Assembly: GCF_016598595.1 (NCBI RefSeq)
Contig: NZ_CP066786.1
Coordinates: forward strand, 1,697,501 to 1,761,500
Reading direction: 5' to 3'
Source: Martelella lutilitoris
Lineage (GTDB): Bacteria > Pseudomonadota > Alphaproteobacteria > Rhizobiales > Rhizobiaceae
Length of the DNA stretch: 64,000 nt
Positions within the stretch are counted from its first letter, which is position 1; each line of letters begins with the position of its first letter. The notes below the pieces were generated by a model. It saw only the letters and a list, made by a program, of their open reading frames with translations, had not been told where the DNA came from and searched no databases. A program made the translations under genes and the position numbers. This document shows positions 10,912-19,577 of the stretch, piece by piece.

Positions 10912-11745
10912 TCAGCCCTTGACCGCGCCCTGGGTCATGCCGCTGATGAGACGTTTCTGGACGATCAGGAACAGCACTGTCGCCGGCAATGCGCCGACAA
11001 TGCCGCCCGCCGTCAGCAGGCCCCACTGCACCTCGTATTCGCCGATCAGCGTCTGGATGGCGACCGTGATGGTGCGCACGTTCTGACCGCCGAGGGTGAG
11101 AGCATAGAGGTACTCGTTCCAGGAGGTGATGAAGATATAGATGCCGGTGGCAACGATGCCGGGCGTGCAGAGCGGCAGGACGACGCGACGCAGCGCGCCC
11201 ATCCTTGTGCAGCCATCGGTCATGGCGGCCTCGTCCAGAGATTTCGGGATGCCGTTGATATAGCTCGTCATCATCCAGGTCGAGAACGGAATGGCGACCG
11301 TGGAGTTGGCGATGATCAGCGCCAGATGCGTATCGAGCAGACCGAGCACGCGCATCAGAACGAAGAGCGGCAAGATCAGCAGAACGATCGGGAACATGTT
11401 GATGATCAGGAACTGGATCATCAGGTACTTCTTGCCGCGGAAGGAAAACCGCGAGAAGGCATAGGCCGCCGTGACGCTGAGCGACAGACCGACGATGACC
11501 GTGCCGACGGCAACGATCAGCGAGGCGATCATGTTGTTGAGGAAGCCGACAGTCTTGAACAGGCGGATATAGTTTTCAAACGTGGCGCCGATAATGCTGG
11601 GACCTTCGGTAAACAGCCGATTTTCAGCCGTCAGCGAGGTCAGCAACATCCACAGATACGGACCGAGCGTGAACAGCAGGATCAGCACCATCGGCAGTTC
11701 GACGAACAGGAGGGTTCTGGTTCTGGACTTCTTTCCGGCGATCAT
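10912..11745 (-). CDS. ABC transporter permease, MalG type
   Basis: A 277-residue inner-membrane permease with six predicted hydrophobic segments and the EAA loop DEAAMTDGCTRMGALRRVVLP near residue 190. It is the second permease of the CUT1 sugar importer whose binding protein is at 12793-14016. Its ATG overlaps the stop of the preceding permease by four bases. No ATPase lies in the same block; the divergent UgpC-like ATPase at 16000-17103 is the likely partner. Confidence 0.95.
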   Translation of the reverse strand: MIAGKKSRTRTLLFVELPMVLILLFTLGPYLWMLLTSLTAENRLFTEGPSIIGATFENYIRLFKTVGFLNNMIASLIVAVGTVIVGLSLSVTAAYAFSRFSFRGKKYLMIQFLIINMFPIVLLILPLFVLMRVLGLLDTHLALIIANSTVAIPFSTWMMTSYINGIPKSLDEAAMTDGCTRMGALRRVVLPLCTPGIVATGIYIFITSWNEYLYALTLGGQNVRTITVAIQTLIGEYEVQWGLLTAGGIVGALPATVLFLIVQKRLISGMTQGAVKG

Positions 11746-12653
11746 TTGTTGTCACCTCCGACCTTGCGCAGATAAACAATGACAAGACCCAGAAGCATGA
11801 TCGTGAAGAGCACGGCGAGTGCGGAGCCGTAGCCGAAGTCGAGATTGGTGCGGGCCTTGATGAAGGCATAAAGCGGCAGCGTGTAGGTGGAGTATCCGGG
11901 GCCGCCGCCGGTCATGACGTAGATGACGTCGATCGAGTTCGCGACCCAGATGGTTCTCAGAAGCACGGCGGTGACGAGCACGCCGGAAATGCCGGGCAGC
12001 GTGATGTGCCAGAACTGGCGGAACTTGCTGGCGCCGTCGATGGAGGCAGCCTCGTAATAGCTCTTCGGGATCGACTGAAGGCCGGCAAGGATCATCACGG
12101 CAAAGAAGGGAAAGCCCTGCCATGTGAGCGTCAGAATAATGGCGTAAAGCGCGGTATCGGGATCGGCGAGCCACGGGATCGACTGCTTGATGATGTCGGC
12201 CCTGAGCAGGAAATCGTTCAGAACGCCGTAATTGCTGTCATAAATCCACACCCACATCAGGCCGATGACGACGCTGGGCAGCGCCCACGGAATGATAATC
12301 AGCGCGCGCGCCAGGGGCCGCCAGGAAAATTCCTGGTTCAAGAGCATGGCGGTCGCCAGGCCGAGCAGCATCTGGGCGGGAATGGTGATGCCGATCCAGA
12401 TCACGGTATGTTTCAGGGAAATCCAGAAGACTTCATCCTGGAAGGCCGCGACGAAGTTCTTCAGGCCGACAAAGGTGATCGCATTGGGTTTCCACAGCAC
12501 ATAATCGTGCAGGCTCATCCAGGCCGCCTGGATCATCGGGAAGAAAACGATCGCCAGCGTCACCAGTACGGCGGGTGAGAGCAGGGCATAGGGCAAGACG
12601 CGCTTGGCTAGCGCCACGCGCCCCGCCGGCATATCGGGGGCAGTCATGGTCAT
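11742..12653 (-). CDS. ABC transporter permease, MalF type
   Basis: A 303-residue inner-membrane permease with a hydrophobic first helix after residue 20, further membrane segments, and the EAA loop YEAASIDGASKFRQFWHITLP. It is the first permease after the binding-protein gene, as is usual for CUT1 importers. A 139-base gap holding a GC-rich hairpin separates it from the binding-protein gene, and it overlaps the next permease. A second in-frame ATG two codons in is a possible alternative start. Confidence 0.95.
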   Translation of the reverse strand: MTMTAPDMPAGRVALAKRVLPYALLSPAVLVTLAIVFFPMIQAAWMSLHDYVLWKPNAITFVGLKNFVAAFQDEVFWISLKHTVIWIGITIPAQMLLGLATAMLLNQEFSWRPLARALIIIPWALPSVVIGLMWVWIYDSNYGVLNDFLLRADIIKQSIPWLADPDTALYAIILTLTWQGFPFFAVMILAGLQSIPKSYYEAASIDGASKFRQFWHITLPGISGVLVTAVLLRTIWVANSIDVIYVMTGGGPGYSTYTLPLYAFIKARTNLDFGYGSALAVLFTIMLLGLVIVYLRKVGGDNK

Positions 12654-12750
12654 GGTCCGTTTTCGCCGGTTGATCCGGCGTCCTTATCGCTCCAACACCT
12701 CAGGGGCCGGCTAAAGGGTCAGTCTCGAAGGTGATACGGATGGGAGGAGC

Positions 12751-12773
12751 CCGGCCCGGGAAAATCGGGCCGG
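12751..12773 (-). other. Hairpin after sugar-binding-protein gene
   Basis: CCGGCCCG (12751-12758) and CGGGCCGG (12766-12773) form a perfect eight-base-pair stem with a seven-base loop between the binding-protein gene and the malF-like gene. On the minus strand, the direction of the operon, no U-run follows, so it is more likely an mRNA-stabilising or attenuating element than a full terminator. A T-run does follow on the plus strand, where no gene needs it. Confidence 0.6.
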
Positions 12774-12792
12774 ACGGTTTTTTACGCGACTC

Positions 12793-14016
12793 TTACGGAT
12801 TGAAGAGCTCTTCGATGTTCTGGTTCATCTTCTCGGCCGTGATCTCGCCGGTCAGAGCTCGCTGCATGTTGACGGGCCAGACCGTGTTGACGAAGTCCGA
12901 GGTCTCCGGCGTGTTCGGCAGCGTCACCGCGAAGGGCAGCGAGGCGACCGTGGCATCGACGAAGCGCTTGGGATGCAGCGTCCAGTTGGCCGAATCCGAC
13001 TTGGTGACGGGCAGTTGGCCGGTCGCCTCGTTGAACTCCTTGTTGTTCCCGGTCGTCGACAGGAAGGAGATCCATTTCCAGGCGGCATCCTTGTTTTCCG
13101 CGCTGGAGAAGATCGCCGTCGATTCATCGCCGAAGGTCGTCCAGTGGCCGCCGCCGCATTCCGGCACGGTCGTCGCGGAGATCTTGTCGCCGAGGGCCGC
13201 CACCATGTCGTTGGCCGAGCCGATATGGTGGATGGTCATGGCCGTCTTGCCGGCCTTCAGCGCGCCCGTGACTTCCTTGAACCCGTCATTGGGGGCGGAC
13301 GGCGGGAAGACATGATCCTTCTGGAACAGGTCGACAACCCATTGCGTGCCCTCGATCGCCGTCGGATTGGTCAGGCCGCCGGGCTGATCAAGGCTGACTC
13401 CATCGCGCGACAAGACGAGCGAGCCCCAGTGTTCCTGGCCGCCCTTGGCGCCCCGGAAGCCGAAGCCGTAGATGTCGGGATTGCCGTCGCCATTGGTATC
13501 CTGGGTGAGCGCCTTTGCCGCTTCGCGGAACTCTTCGCAGGTCTTCGGCACTTCCATTCCGAGTTCTGCCAGCATGTCCGCGCGATAATAGAGATAGAGC
13601 ACCACATACTGGATCGGCAGATAATACTGGTTGCCGTCGGGGCCCTTGGTGAGGTCCAGCAGGTCGTCCTGAAGGTCGGCCTTGCCGTCCCAGCTGGAAA
13701 TATAGTCGTCGATCGGCACCAGAGCGCCCATTTCGACCAGACGAGGCTGGGCGTACAGCTTGACCATGGCGGCGTCCGGCGCATTGCCGGCGATGATCGA
13801 GGTGTAGAGATTGTCGTAATAGCTGTTCCAGGGAACGTTTTCCGCCTCGATCGTGATGCCGGGGTTCTGCTCCTCGAATTTGGCGATCAGATCGGACATC
13901 GGGTTATCCGCATTGTCGAAATGATACCAGAAGCGCACGGTATCATCGGCATTCGCCGCAGCACCATACGCGATGACCGACGCTGAAAGCGCCGCAATCG
14001 TCAGTAGTTTCCTCAT
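12793..14016 (-). CDS. ABC transporter sugar-binding protein (periplasmic)
   Basis: A 407-residue extracellular solute-binding protein, family 1. It starts with a Sec signal peptide (positively charged MRKLL, hydrophobic stretch, AANA cleavage region) and continues with DDTVRFWYHFDNADNP. It would capture a carbohydrate in the periplasm and deliver it to the permeases encoded next. GGAGGAG precedes its ATG. It lies 34 bases after the esterase gene, so transcription may run from the GntR gene through the whole block. The substrate is not determinable; downstream enzymes suggest a sugar or oligosaccharide. Confidence 0.95.
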   Translation of the reverse strand: MRKLLTIAALSASVIAYGAAANADDTVRFWYHFDNADNPMSDLIAKFEEQNPGITIEAENVPWNSYYDNLYTSIIAGNAPDAAMVKLYAQPRLVEMGALVPIDDYISSWDGKADLQDDLLDLTKGPDGNQYYLPIQYVVLYLYYRADMLAELGMEVPKTCEEFREAAKALTQDTNGDGNPDIYGFGFRGAKGGQEHWGSLVLSRDGVSLDQPGGLTNPTAIEGTQWVVDLFQKDHVFPPSAPNDGFKEVTGALKAGKTAMTIHHIGSANDMVAALGDKISATTVPECGGGHWTTFGDESTAIFSSAENKDAAWKWISFLSTTGNNKEFNEATGQLPVTKSDSANWTLHPKRFVDATVASLPFAVTLPNTPETSDFVNTVWPVNMQRALTGEITAEKMNQNIEELFNP

Positions 14017-14050
14017 TTGCTCCTCCGCTTTGTGCCGCCTTCCGGGCGGT

Positions 14051-15073
14051 TCAAGTGGTTTTCATTTTGCCCGCAACTTCCAAGAAGGCGTCTGCCGCCT
14101 CCTCTGCCGCCGTCCGGGCTTCGGCGAGAACGGGGTTCATCTGCATGAAGCCATGCACAACACCGGGATACAGCCTGTAGATGTCCTGCCGGCCGAGCGC
14201 GGAAAGCCGGCGGGCAAGGTTTGCCGTGTCAGAACGCAAGGGATCGATCGCCGCCGCGTTCAGATAGAGCGGCGGCAGCCTCATGAGCGCGGCGTCATCA
14301 GCCTTGAGCGGCGAGACGAACGGGCTTTTTCGAACGGATGTGTCGGGCGTGTAGAAGTCCCAGTAGCGCATCATCTTGGCGCGCGTCAGACCGGGACCCT
14401 CGGCGCTGTCGACATAGGAGCGGGAGGCGAAATCGTCGTCATAGGCGCCGTAGAAAAGAAGCCCCGCATCCGGCAGCACGGCGCCCTCATCGATCTGGCG
14501 CAGCATCAGGGCGAGAGCGAGATTGGCGCCGGCGCTATCGCCCGACAGCGCACGCGGTCTGCCGAGGCCTGCAAGCGGCCCGTGCCCTTCGAGCACGGCG
14601 TTCCATACCGCTGCGCAATCGTCCAGCCCTGCGGGATAGGGATGCTCGGGCGCCAGGCGGTAATTGAAGGTGAGGACGTGGGCGTTCGCCGCGATTGCCA
14701 GGCGGCGGGCGGCATGTTCATGCGTTGCCATGCTGCAGAACGCCCAGCCGCCGCCGTGCACGAAGACGATCAGGCCATGGGCATCGCCCGACGGGGTCAT
14801 GAGACGGCAGGCGACGGCGTTGCCGTCCGGCCCTTCGATTGCGAAATCGCTTGCCGCGCAAAGCGCTGGCATGTTCCGGTTCCAGCGGGCGTTGACCGCT
14901 TCGGCCTGGGCGCGTCCGTCCCGGGGCTTCATCAGCGTCGGATCGCCGAGCGCTGCATCCTCTTCGGCAAGACGCGTCAGAATGGCTTGCATCTCCGGCG
15001 ACAGGAGGCGATCCCTCGCGCGCGCCTCGAAGCGATCGCCGCCGATATCCTCCCGTGCACTTCCCCCCGTCAT
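14051..15073 (-). CDS. Alpha/beta hydrolase fold-3 esterase (HSL family)
   Basis: With ATG at 15073 the protein has 340 residues. Oxyanion-hole motif HGGGW and nucleophile motif GDSAGAN define the hormone-sensitive-lipase group of esterases. A late His in VVHGFMQM is the probable catalytic base. The start is favoured because AGGGGAGA precedes it and it follows the GntR stop by a few bases; the longer frame to 15241 overlaps the repressor gene and lacks homology. In this context it may remove acyl groups from an imported acylated sugar, which is an inference. Confidence 0.9.
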   Translation of the reverse strand: MTGGSAREDIGGDRFEARARDRLLSPEMQAILTRLAEEDAALGDPTLMKPRDGRAQAEAVNARWNRNMPALCAASDFAIEGPDGNAVACRLMTPSGDAHGLIVFVHGGGWAFCSMATHEHAARRLAIAANAHVLTFNYRLAPEHPYPAGLDDCAAVWNAVLEGHGPLAGLGRPRALSGDSAGANLALALMLRQIDEGAVLPDAGLLFYGAYDDDFASRSYVDSAEGPGLTRAKMMRYWDFYTPDTSVRKSPFVSPLKADDAALMRLPPLYLNAAAIDPLRSDTANLARRLSALGRQDIYRLYPGVVHGFMQMNPVLAEARTAAEEAADAFLEVAGKMKTT

Positions 15074-15077
15074 GGCT

Positions 15078-15806
15078 TCATCTCCCCTCGGGCGCGTCTT
15101 CCGGCAGAATACTGGGACCGAATTCGACGATCGTGGTGATGTGGTGGGAGAGCGCCGCCCTTGCCGCGGCGACATCGCCGGTGTCGAGCGCCTCAATGAT
15201 CGCCTCGTGTCGCTCGGCCGTCTCGACCAGGTCGCGTGCATCCTTCGAGTTGAGGATCTTGAAGCGGTGATTGTGGATGAGGCAGCGCCTGAGGATCGGC
15301 TGAACGGAGGGCAGGTTGGCCGCCTCGTAGAGCTTCAGATGAAATTCACGGTCAAGCTGGGAGAGCAGGTAGGCATCTTCGGCCCGCGCGGCGCGAAGCA
15401 TGGACATGATGATTTCAACCAGGCTGTTGCGCAGCAGCGAACCGTAGCGCTGCATGATGCGCGGCACGCCGCGGCATTCGATCTCGCGCCGGATCATGAT
15501 GAGTTCACGCGCATCTTCCGCCCGTGAATCAGCAACGAATGTTCCGCGGTGCGGCAGGCGATCGACCAGACCGTCATGATCAAGCGCGATCAGGGCCTCG
15601 CGCGCCGTGCTCTGGCTGCAGCCAAAGCGCTCGGCGATATCAAGCTCCAGGATGGCGGTGAGCGGTGGAATGTCGCCGAGCATGATGTCGCGCTGCAGGT
15701 CGCCATAGACCGTCAGGCTGCGCCGGCCGGGGCGCCGGGCGGTCGCAGTAGAAGATCCGGAGGCAGGACCACCCTGCGGTTTCCCGAAATTTTCGATCGC
15801 CATCAT
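15078..15806 (-). CDS. GntR family transcriptional regulator (FCD ligand domain)
   Basis: A 242-residue repressor-type protein. After a Gly/Arg-rich tail of about 28 residues comes a winged helix (LELDIAERFGCSQSTAREAL), then an FCD-type helical ligand domain. It heads the minus-strand carbohydrate block. A 20-base perfect palindrome lies 18 bases upstream of its start codon, which suggests autoregulation and possible control of the divergent ATPase gene. A second Met follows the first, so the start is uncertain by one codon. Confidence 0.93.
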   Translation of the reverse strand: MMAIENFGKPQGGPASGSSTATARRPGRRSLTVYGDLQRDIMLGDIPPLTAILELDIAERFGCSQSTAREALIALDHDGLVDRLPHRGTFVADSRAEDARELIMIRREIECRGVPRIMQRYGSLLRNSLVEIIMSMLRAARAEDAYLLSQLDREFHLKLYEAANLPSVQPILRRCLIHNHRFKILNSKDARDLVETAERHEAIIEALDTGDVAAARAALSHHITTIVEFGPSILPEDAPEGR

Positions 15807-15823
15807 TCAATCCATTGCTTGCA

Positions 15824-15843
15824 TATCGATAACGTTATCGATA
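15824..15843. promoter_or_regulatory. Perfect 20-bp palindrome, candidate operator
   Basis: TATCGATAACGTTATCGATA is identical to its reverse complement. It lies in the divergent region between the GntR gene (start 15806) and the UgpC-like ATPase gene (start 16000). The position fits an operator for autoregulation by the GntR protein. The central AACGTT with CG dyad also resembles LacI-family sites, so a distant LacI-type regulator is an alternative. Confidence 0.7.
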
Positions 15844-15999
15844 ATATAGCGATACCAACGGAGCTTGGCAAGACGGATTTTTCGTCAGGTTCGCCACCAG
15901 CCACCGCAAGCCCGATGACCGGTGACGACCACGCAAAACTATGAAATTAATGGTAATTCCGGGTAAACAGCATAGGGCCCGGGCATCCGGGAGGCACTG

Positions 16000-17103
16000 A
16001 TGGCAAGCATTGAACTCGAAAAACTGGTCAAGGATTACGGCGCGTTTCGCGCGATTAAAGGTATCGACTTATCTATTGAGGATGGATCTTTTGTGACCTT
16101 TGTCGGTCCATCCGGCTGCGGCAAATCCACGCTTCTGCGCATGGTCGCCGGCCTGGAGGAAATTTCCGGCGGCAGGCTCAAGATCGACGGCAAGGTCGTC
16201 AATGACCTCGAGCCGCGCGAGCGCGACATCGCCATGGTGTTTCAGGACTATGCGCTCTACCCGCACATGTCGATTGCCGAGAACATCGGTTTCGGACTGA
16301 AGATGCGCGGCGTCGCCAAGGCCGAGATCGAAAGGCAGGTGAAGGAGGCGGCCGACATCCTGCAGATCACCCAGTTGCTCGAGCGCAAGCCCGGCCAGCT
16401 TTCCGGCGGCCAGCGACAGCGCGTGGCCATGGGCCGCGCCATCGTGCGGCGCCCGCAGGTCTATCTGTTCGACGAGCCGCTTTCCAACCTCGATGCCAAG
16501 CTGCGCGTCGACATGCGCACCCAGATCAAGCGCCTTCACACCCTGCTCAAGACCACGACCATCTACGTCACCCACGACCAGGTGGAGGCGATGACGCTGG
16601 CCGACCACATCGTCATTCTGAAAGACGGCGTGATCATGCAGCAGGGCAAGCCGGTCAGCGTCTACGAGCGCCCGGTCAGCCGCTTCGTCGGCGAGTTCAT
16701 CGGCTCGCCAAAGATGAACATCATCGAAAGCCGCCTTGTTTCAGAGAATGGCCGCCCGGAGCTGCGCTTCCACGAATTCTCCCTGCCGGTCGTCGCTGCC
16801 AGCGACGGCGAGAACGGCAAGGCGGTCGAGATCGGCATCCGGCCGGAGCACCTCATTCCCTGCGCGCCTGAGGAAGCACTGTTTTCGGCCCGGATCGATG
16901 TTCTGGAACCGCTCGGCTCCGACACGCATGCCATCTGCCTGCTTGGCGATACGGAAATCACCGCGCGCCTTGCGCCGGACCCGTCCTATCAGCCGGGCCA
17001 GATCCTGCATTTCACCGCGGATGCCAACAAGATTCATTTCTTCGACAGCAAAAGCGGTGACCGTCTCGACATGTCGGCCATGCCGCTCGCGGCCACGGTC
17101 TGA
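16000..17103 (+). CDS. ABC transporter ATP-binding protein, UgpC/MalK family
   Basis: A 367-residue importer ATPase with Walker [10 protein letters not shown] at 36-44, signature [15 protein letters not shown], Walker B before [10 protein letters not shown], and a C-terminal TOBE domain (GIRPEHLIP). GGGAGG lies seven bases before the ATG. It is divergent from the GntR-led block, which contains a binding protein and two permeases but no ATPase, so it most likely energises that importer. A long hairpin follows the gene. Confidence 0.95.
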   Translation: MASIELEKLVKDYGAFRAIKGIDLSIEDGSFVTFVGPSGCGKSTLLRMVAGLEEISGGRLKIDGKVVNDLEPRERDIAMVFQDYALYPHMSIAENIGFGLKMRGVAKAEIERQVKEAADILQITQLLERKPGQLSGGQRQRVAMGRAIVRRPQVYLFDEPLSNLDAKLRVDMRTQIKRLHTLLKTTTIYVTHDQVEAMTLADHIVILKDGVIMQQGKPVSVYERPVSRFVGEFIGSPKMNIIESRLVSENGRPELRFHEFSLPVVAASDGENGKAVEIGIRPEHLIPCAPEEALFSARIDVLEPLGSDTHAICLLGDTEITARLAPDPSYQPGQILHFTADANKIHFFDSKSGDRLDMSAMPLAATV

Positions 17104-17110
17104 CGCGCAA

Positions 17111-17155
17111 GGCAACAGGCGGCGTCCGCCCGCGCGCGGGACGTCGCCTGTTGCC
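17111..17155 (+). terminator. Long hairpin after the ATPase gene, probable terminator
   Basis: The arms 17111-17127 and 17139-17155 pair over 17 positions with one mismatch (G opposite T, which can wobble), around an 11-base GC-rich loop. It begins eight bases after the stop of the ATPase gene. The U-run is missing, so termination may be partial or Rho-assisted. Confidence 0.65.
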
Positions 17156-17305
17156 CCTATCCGCAAGAAGCGATCGTTCGCCGGGCGAAGCATGGATCGG
17201 GAAGGTTACTAAAGACGTCGAGCGTACCGTCGTTCACCGACGTCGCAGGTCGCCGATCTTCCTGGCGATCTGCCGCCCGCTAAACGCGCCGGCAGCAAAG
17301 AATTT

Positions 17306-17956
17306 TCACGTTTCGTTTCCGGACCCGGCGTCCCCTTCGGGCGCCTTGTAGATGGCGCGGCTCCATATGCTGCTTGCCTCCTGCACGACCTTGTCGAAAT
17401 CGAAGTCGCCGGATTTCGGCTGCCAGTCGAAGGAAAGCCAGCTGTAGGATGTGAACTCGACCATGATGACCAGCAGGAAGGATGCAATGTCCGGGTCGAC
17501 GTCATGGCATTTTCCGCTTTCGACGCCGCGTTCGATATGTTCGCGGACGCGGTTGATGAACTTCCCGCGCAGTTCGTTCAGCGTTTCCGCCACTTCGGTA
17601 TCGAAGGTGGCAACCTGGATGACGCTGCGCATGAAAGCCCGGTGGCGATAGAACATCTCCATATAGGTGCGATTGGCGTTTTCAACGCGCTGCTGCGGCG
17701 TGCCTGACTGCCGCGAGGATGAGAGCATGAACATCTCCCCCACCACGGTCGCAAGAATCGCCGAGAACACCTCGTTGCGATTCTTGAAATAGAGATAGAA
17801 CGCTCCCCTGCTCACGCCCGCCCGTTCGACGATATCGGCGACCGTCGTTCCGAAGTAGCCTTTCTGCGAGAAGACCGCTTCCGCCGCCTGAAGGATGAGG
17901 GTCTCGGTGTCATGGCTCGAGCCGCGCTCAGGCTTGGAGTGTGTTGGCTGTTTCAA
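17306..17956 (-). CDS. TetR family transcriptional regulator
   Basis: The TetR helix-turn-helix is clear (TVADIVERAGVSRGAFYLYF), followed by an alpha-helical ligand domain of about 150 residues. The frame is open back to a GTG at 18106, but that would give a 65-residue tail before the HTH and has no ribosome-binding site. I prefer the TTG at 17956 (216 residues), which puts the HTH at the usual place and leaves the palindrome at 18001-18014 in the promoter region. The gene is divergent from the branched-chain-type importer, whose promoter holds related palindromes. It probably represses that operon and itself, with a ligand related to the imported compound. Confidence 0.88.
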   Translation of the reverse strand: MKQPTHSKPERGSSHDTETLILQAAEAVFSQKGYFGTTVADIVERAGVSRGAFYLYFKNRNEVFSAILATVVGEMFMLSSSRQSGTPQQRVENANRTYMEMFYRHRAFMRSVIQVATFDTEVAETLNELRGKFINRVREHIERGVESGKCHDVDPDIASFLLVIMVEFTSYSWLSFDWQPKSGDFDFDKVVQEASSIWSRAIYKAPEGDAGSGNET

Positions 17957-18000
17957 TGGTTTTTCCGCTGCTGGATTATCGTCGCGCCTGGCTCGAACAC

Positions 18001-18014
18001 TGACATTTATGTCA
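18001..18014. promoter_or_regulatory. TGACAT-TT-ATGTCA palindrome, candidate TetR operator
   Basis: A perfect 14-base inverted repeat, TGACATTTATGTCA, 45 bases before the preferred tetR start. It shares the TGACA/TGTCA half-sites with the two palindromes of the divergent promoter, so it may be the autoregulatory site. Confidence 0.6.
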
Positions 18015-18122
18015 CCTCGTTTCAATCGTAAATACGATCCGGAAACGGGAAATTTTTCCTTATTATTCCTGCTATTGACCAATATGGGCGGGTCTCTGGA
18101 AATCACTTACGGCGGGTTTTGA

Positions 18123-18151
18123 TTGACACTGACATCAGTGTCAGTTATCTA
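18123..18151 (+). promoter_or_regulatory. Sigma-70-type promoter with operator in the spacer
   Basis: A perfect -35 box TTGACA (18123-18128) and a -10 box TATCTA (18146-18151) are 17 bases apart. A perfect inverted repeat TGACACTGA-CA-TCAGTGTCA (18124-18143) covers the -35 box and most of the spacer. A bound repressor would therefore block RNA polymerase directly. It drives the importer operon starting at 18242. Confidence 0.8.
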
Positions 18152-18196
18152 TTCGTCACTCTTCGGTTTTTACATTTGTATAAGCGAATTTGTCGC

Positions 18197-18210
18197 TGAC
18201 ACTGATGTCA
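18197..18210. promoter_or_regulatory. Second operator copy in the 5' leader
   Basis: TGACACTGATGTCA is exactly the reverse complement of bases 18130-18143 inside the promoter operator. It lies in the untranslated leader, 32 bases before the ATG of the binding-protein gene. Two sites about 70 bases apart could support cooperative binding or a roadblock. Confidence 0.75.
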
Positions 18211-18241
18211 TATTTAACGAAGAGCAGGAGGAGATTGAAAC

Positions 18242-19495
18242 ATGAACGGTTTTCGGAAATTACTCGCATCCGCTGCGCTTTCGGCGCTCGGTGTCATGGC
18301 CGCCGCCCTGCCGGCGACCGCCGCAGATCCCGTCAAGGTTGGCTATATCATCCCGCTTTCGGGCGGCGCTGCTGCCTCGATCGGCCAGGAGATGAGCAGG
18401 GCGACTCACATGGCGGTCGAGCAGATCAATGCCGCCGGAGGGATTGCATCGCTTGACGGGGCCCCGATCGAACTTCTCGAAGTGGATTCGCGCGGCGACC
18501 CCAAGGTTGCCCTCACAGAGGCCGAAAGGCTGATCACCGTCGAGGACGTCTCGGTCATGATCGGCGCCTTTCAGAGTTCCGTCACCTTCCCGGCCACGGC
18601 TGTCGCGGAAAAATACGGCGTTCCGTGGATCGTCGATCTGGCTGCCAAGGCGGACATCACCGAGCGCGGCTACAAGTATGTGTTCCGTCCCACCCAGGTT
18701 CCCTCTTCGGGCAATGCGGACAGCGTTGTCGATTTCGTGGCCTGGGCCAACGAGAAGACCGGCGACCCTGCGAAAACCGCGGCGATCATCTACGAGAACA
18801 CCGATTGGGGCCAGGATCTGGCGCAGCGCCTGCGCCAGCGCTTCGACGAGGCCGGGATCGAGGTCGTGCTTGATGAATCCTACCCTGCCAATGCGCCGGA
18901 CCTGAGGCCGCTGGTTCTGAAGGTAAAGGGCCGCAAGCCCGACGTGATTTCGGTCACCGCCTATGCCGCCGATGCCATCCAGCTACACAAGCTGATCGCG
19001 CAGATGCAGATCGACGCCAAGGCGGTCATCGGCAGCGGCGCCGGCCAGGTCGATCCGTCCTTCATTCCCTCCGTCGGCGAGGCCGGAACGGAAGGCATCG
19101 TCAGCACAAATGGCTGGGCCGGCTACGAATCGACCATCAATACCCCCTTCGCCAGGGATTTCTGGGACAGCTATGTCGCGACATACGGCACTGAGCCGTC
19201 CGAGTTCTCGGTCGTCGCCTATTCCGTTGTCTGGATCCTCAAGGACGCCCTGGAACGCGCCGGCTCCGCCGAGCCGGACGCAATCCGCGATGCGCTCGCC
19301 GAGACCCGTTTCGAAGGCAATGACGTCGCCAAGCTGCTCGGCTACGACGTCGTGTTCGACGAGAAGGGCCAGAACACCAGGAAGCGCTTCGTCGTCCAGC
19401 AGATCTCCGACGGCGTCTATCGCACTGTCTGGCCCGAAGCCGTGGCTGCGCCCGGCTACGAAATGAAGTGGCCCGCCGGCAAGGCCGCCCACTGA
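18242..19495 (+). CDS. Branched-chain amino acid-type ABC substrate-binding protein (LivK family)
   Basis: A 417-residue periplasmic binding protein of the type I fold. A Sec signal peptide (charged N terminus, hydrophobic core, ATAAD cleavage region) is followed by VKVGYIIPLSGGAAASIG, the usual start of HAAT-family receptors. GCAGGAGGAG precedes the ATG. It is the first gene of the TetR-controlled operon. Although the family is named for leucine, members bind aromatic acids, amides, urea and other ligands; the acyl-CoA ligase downstream argues for a carboxylic acid or its derivative. Confidence 0.95.
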   Translation: MNGFRKLLASAALSALGVMAAALPATAADPVKVGYIIPLSGGAAASIGQEMSRATHMAVEQINAAGGIASLDGAPIELLEVDSRGDPKVALTEAERLITVEDVSVMIGAFQSSVTFPATAVAEKYGVPWIVDLAAKADITERGYKYVFRPTQVPSSGNADSVVDFVAWANEKTGDPAKTAAIIYENTDWGQDLAQRLRQRFDEAGIEVVLDESYPANAPDLRPLVLKVKGRKPDVISVTAYAADAIQLHKLIAQMQIDAKAVIGSGAGQVDPSFIPSVGEAGTEGIVSTNGWAGYESTINTPFARDFWDSYVATYGTEPSEFSVVAYSVVWILKDALERAGSAEPDAIRDALAETRFEGNDVAKLLGYDVVFDEKGQNTRKRFVVQQISDGVYRTVWPEAVAAPGYEMKWPAGKAAH

Positions 19496-19521
19496 TCCCA
19501 TCCGATGGAACGTCAGCATCG

Positions 19522-19543
19522 CCGCCCTTCACGCGAAGGGCGG
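19522..19543 (+). other. Hairpin between binding-protein and permease genes
   Basis: CCGCCCTTC (19522-19530) and GAAGGGCGG (19535-19543) form a perfect nine-base-pair stem with the tetraloop ACGC, without a U-run. It lies 26 bases after the binding-protein stop and is likely to stabilise that part of the message. Confidence 0.65.
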
Positions 19544-19577
19544 CTCCTGCACCAGACACTCATTCAAGGGCCGATCC

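Noticed and set aside
17306..18106. The longest TetR frame starting at GTG 18106.
   Set aside because: It would add a 50-residue tail without ribosome-binding site and place the 18001-18014 palindrome inside the coding region; the shorter TTG start fits better, though it is not proven.
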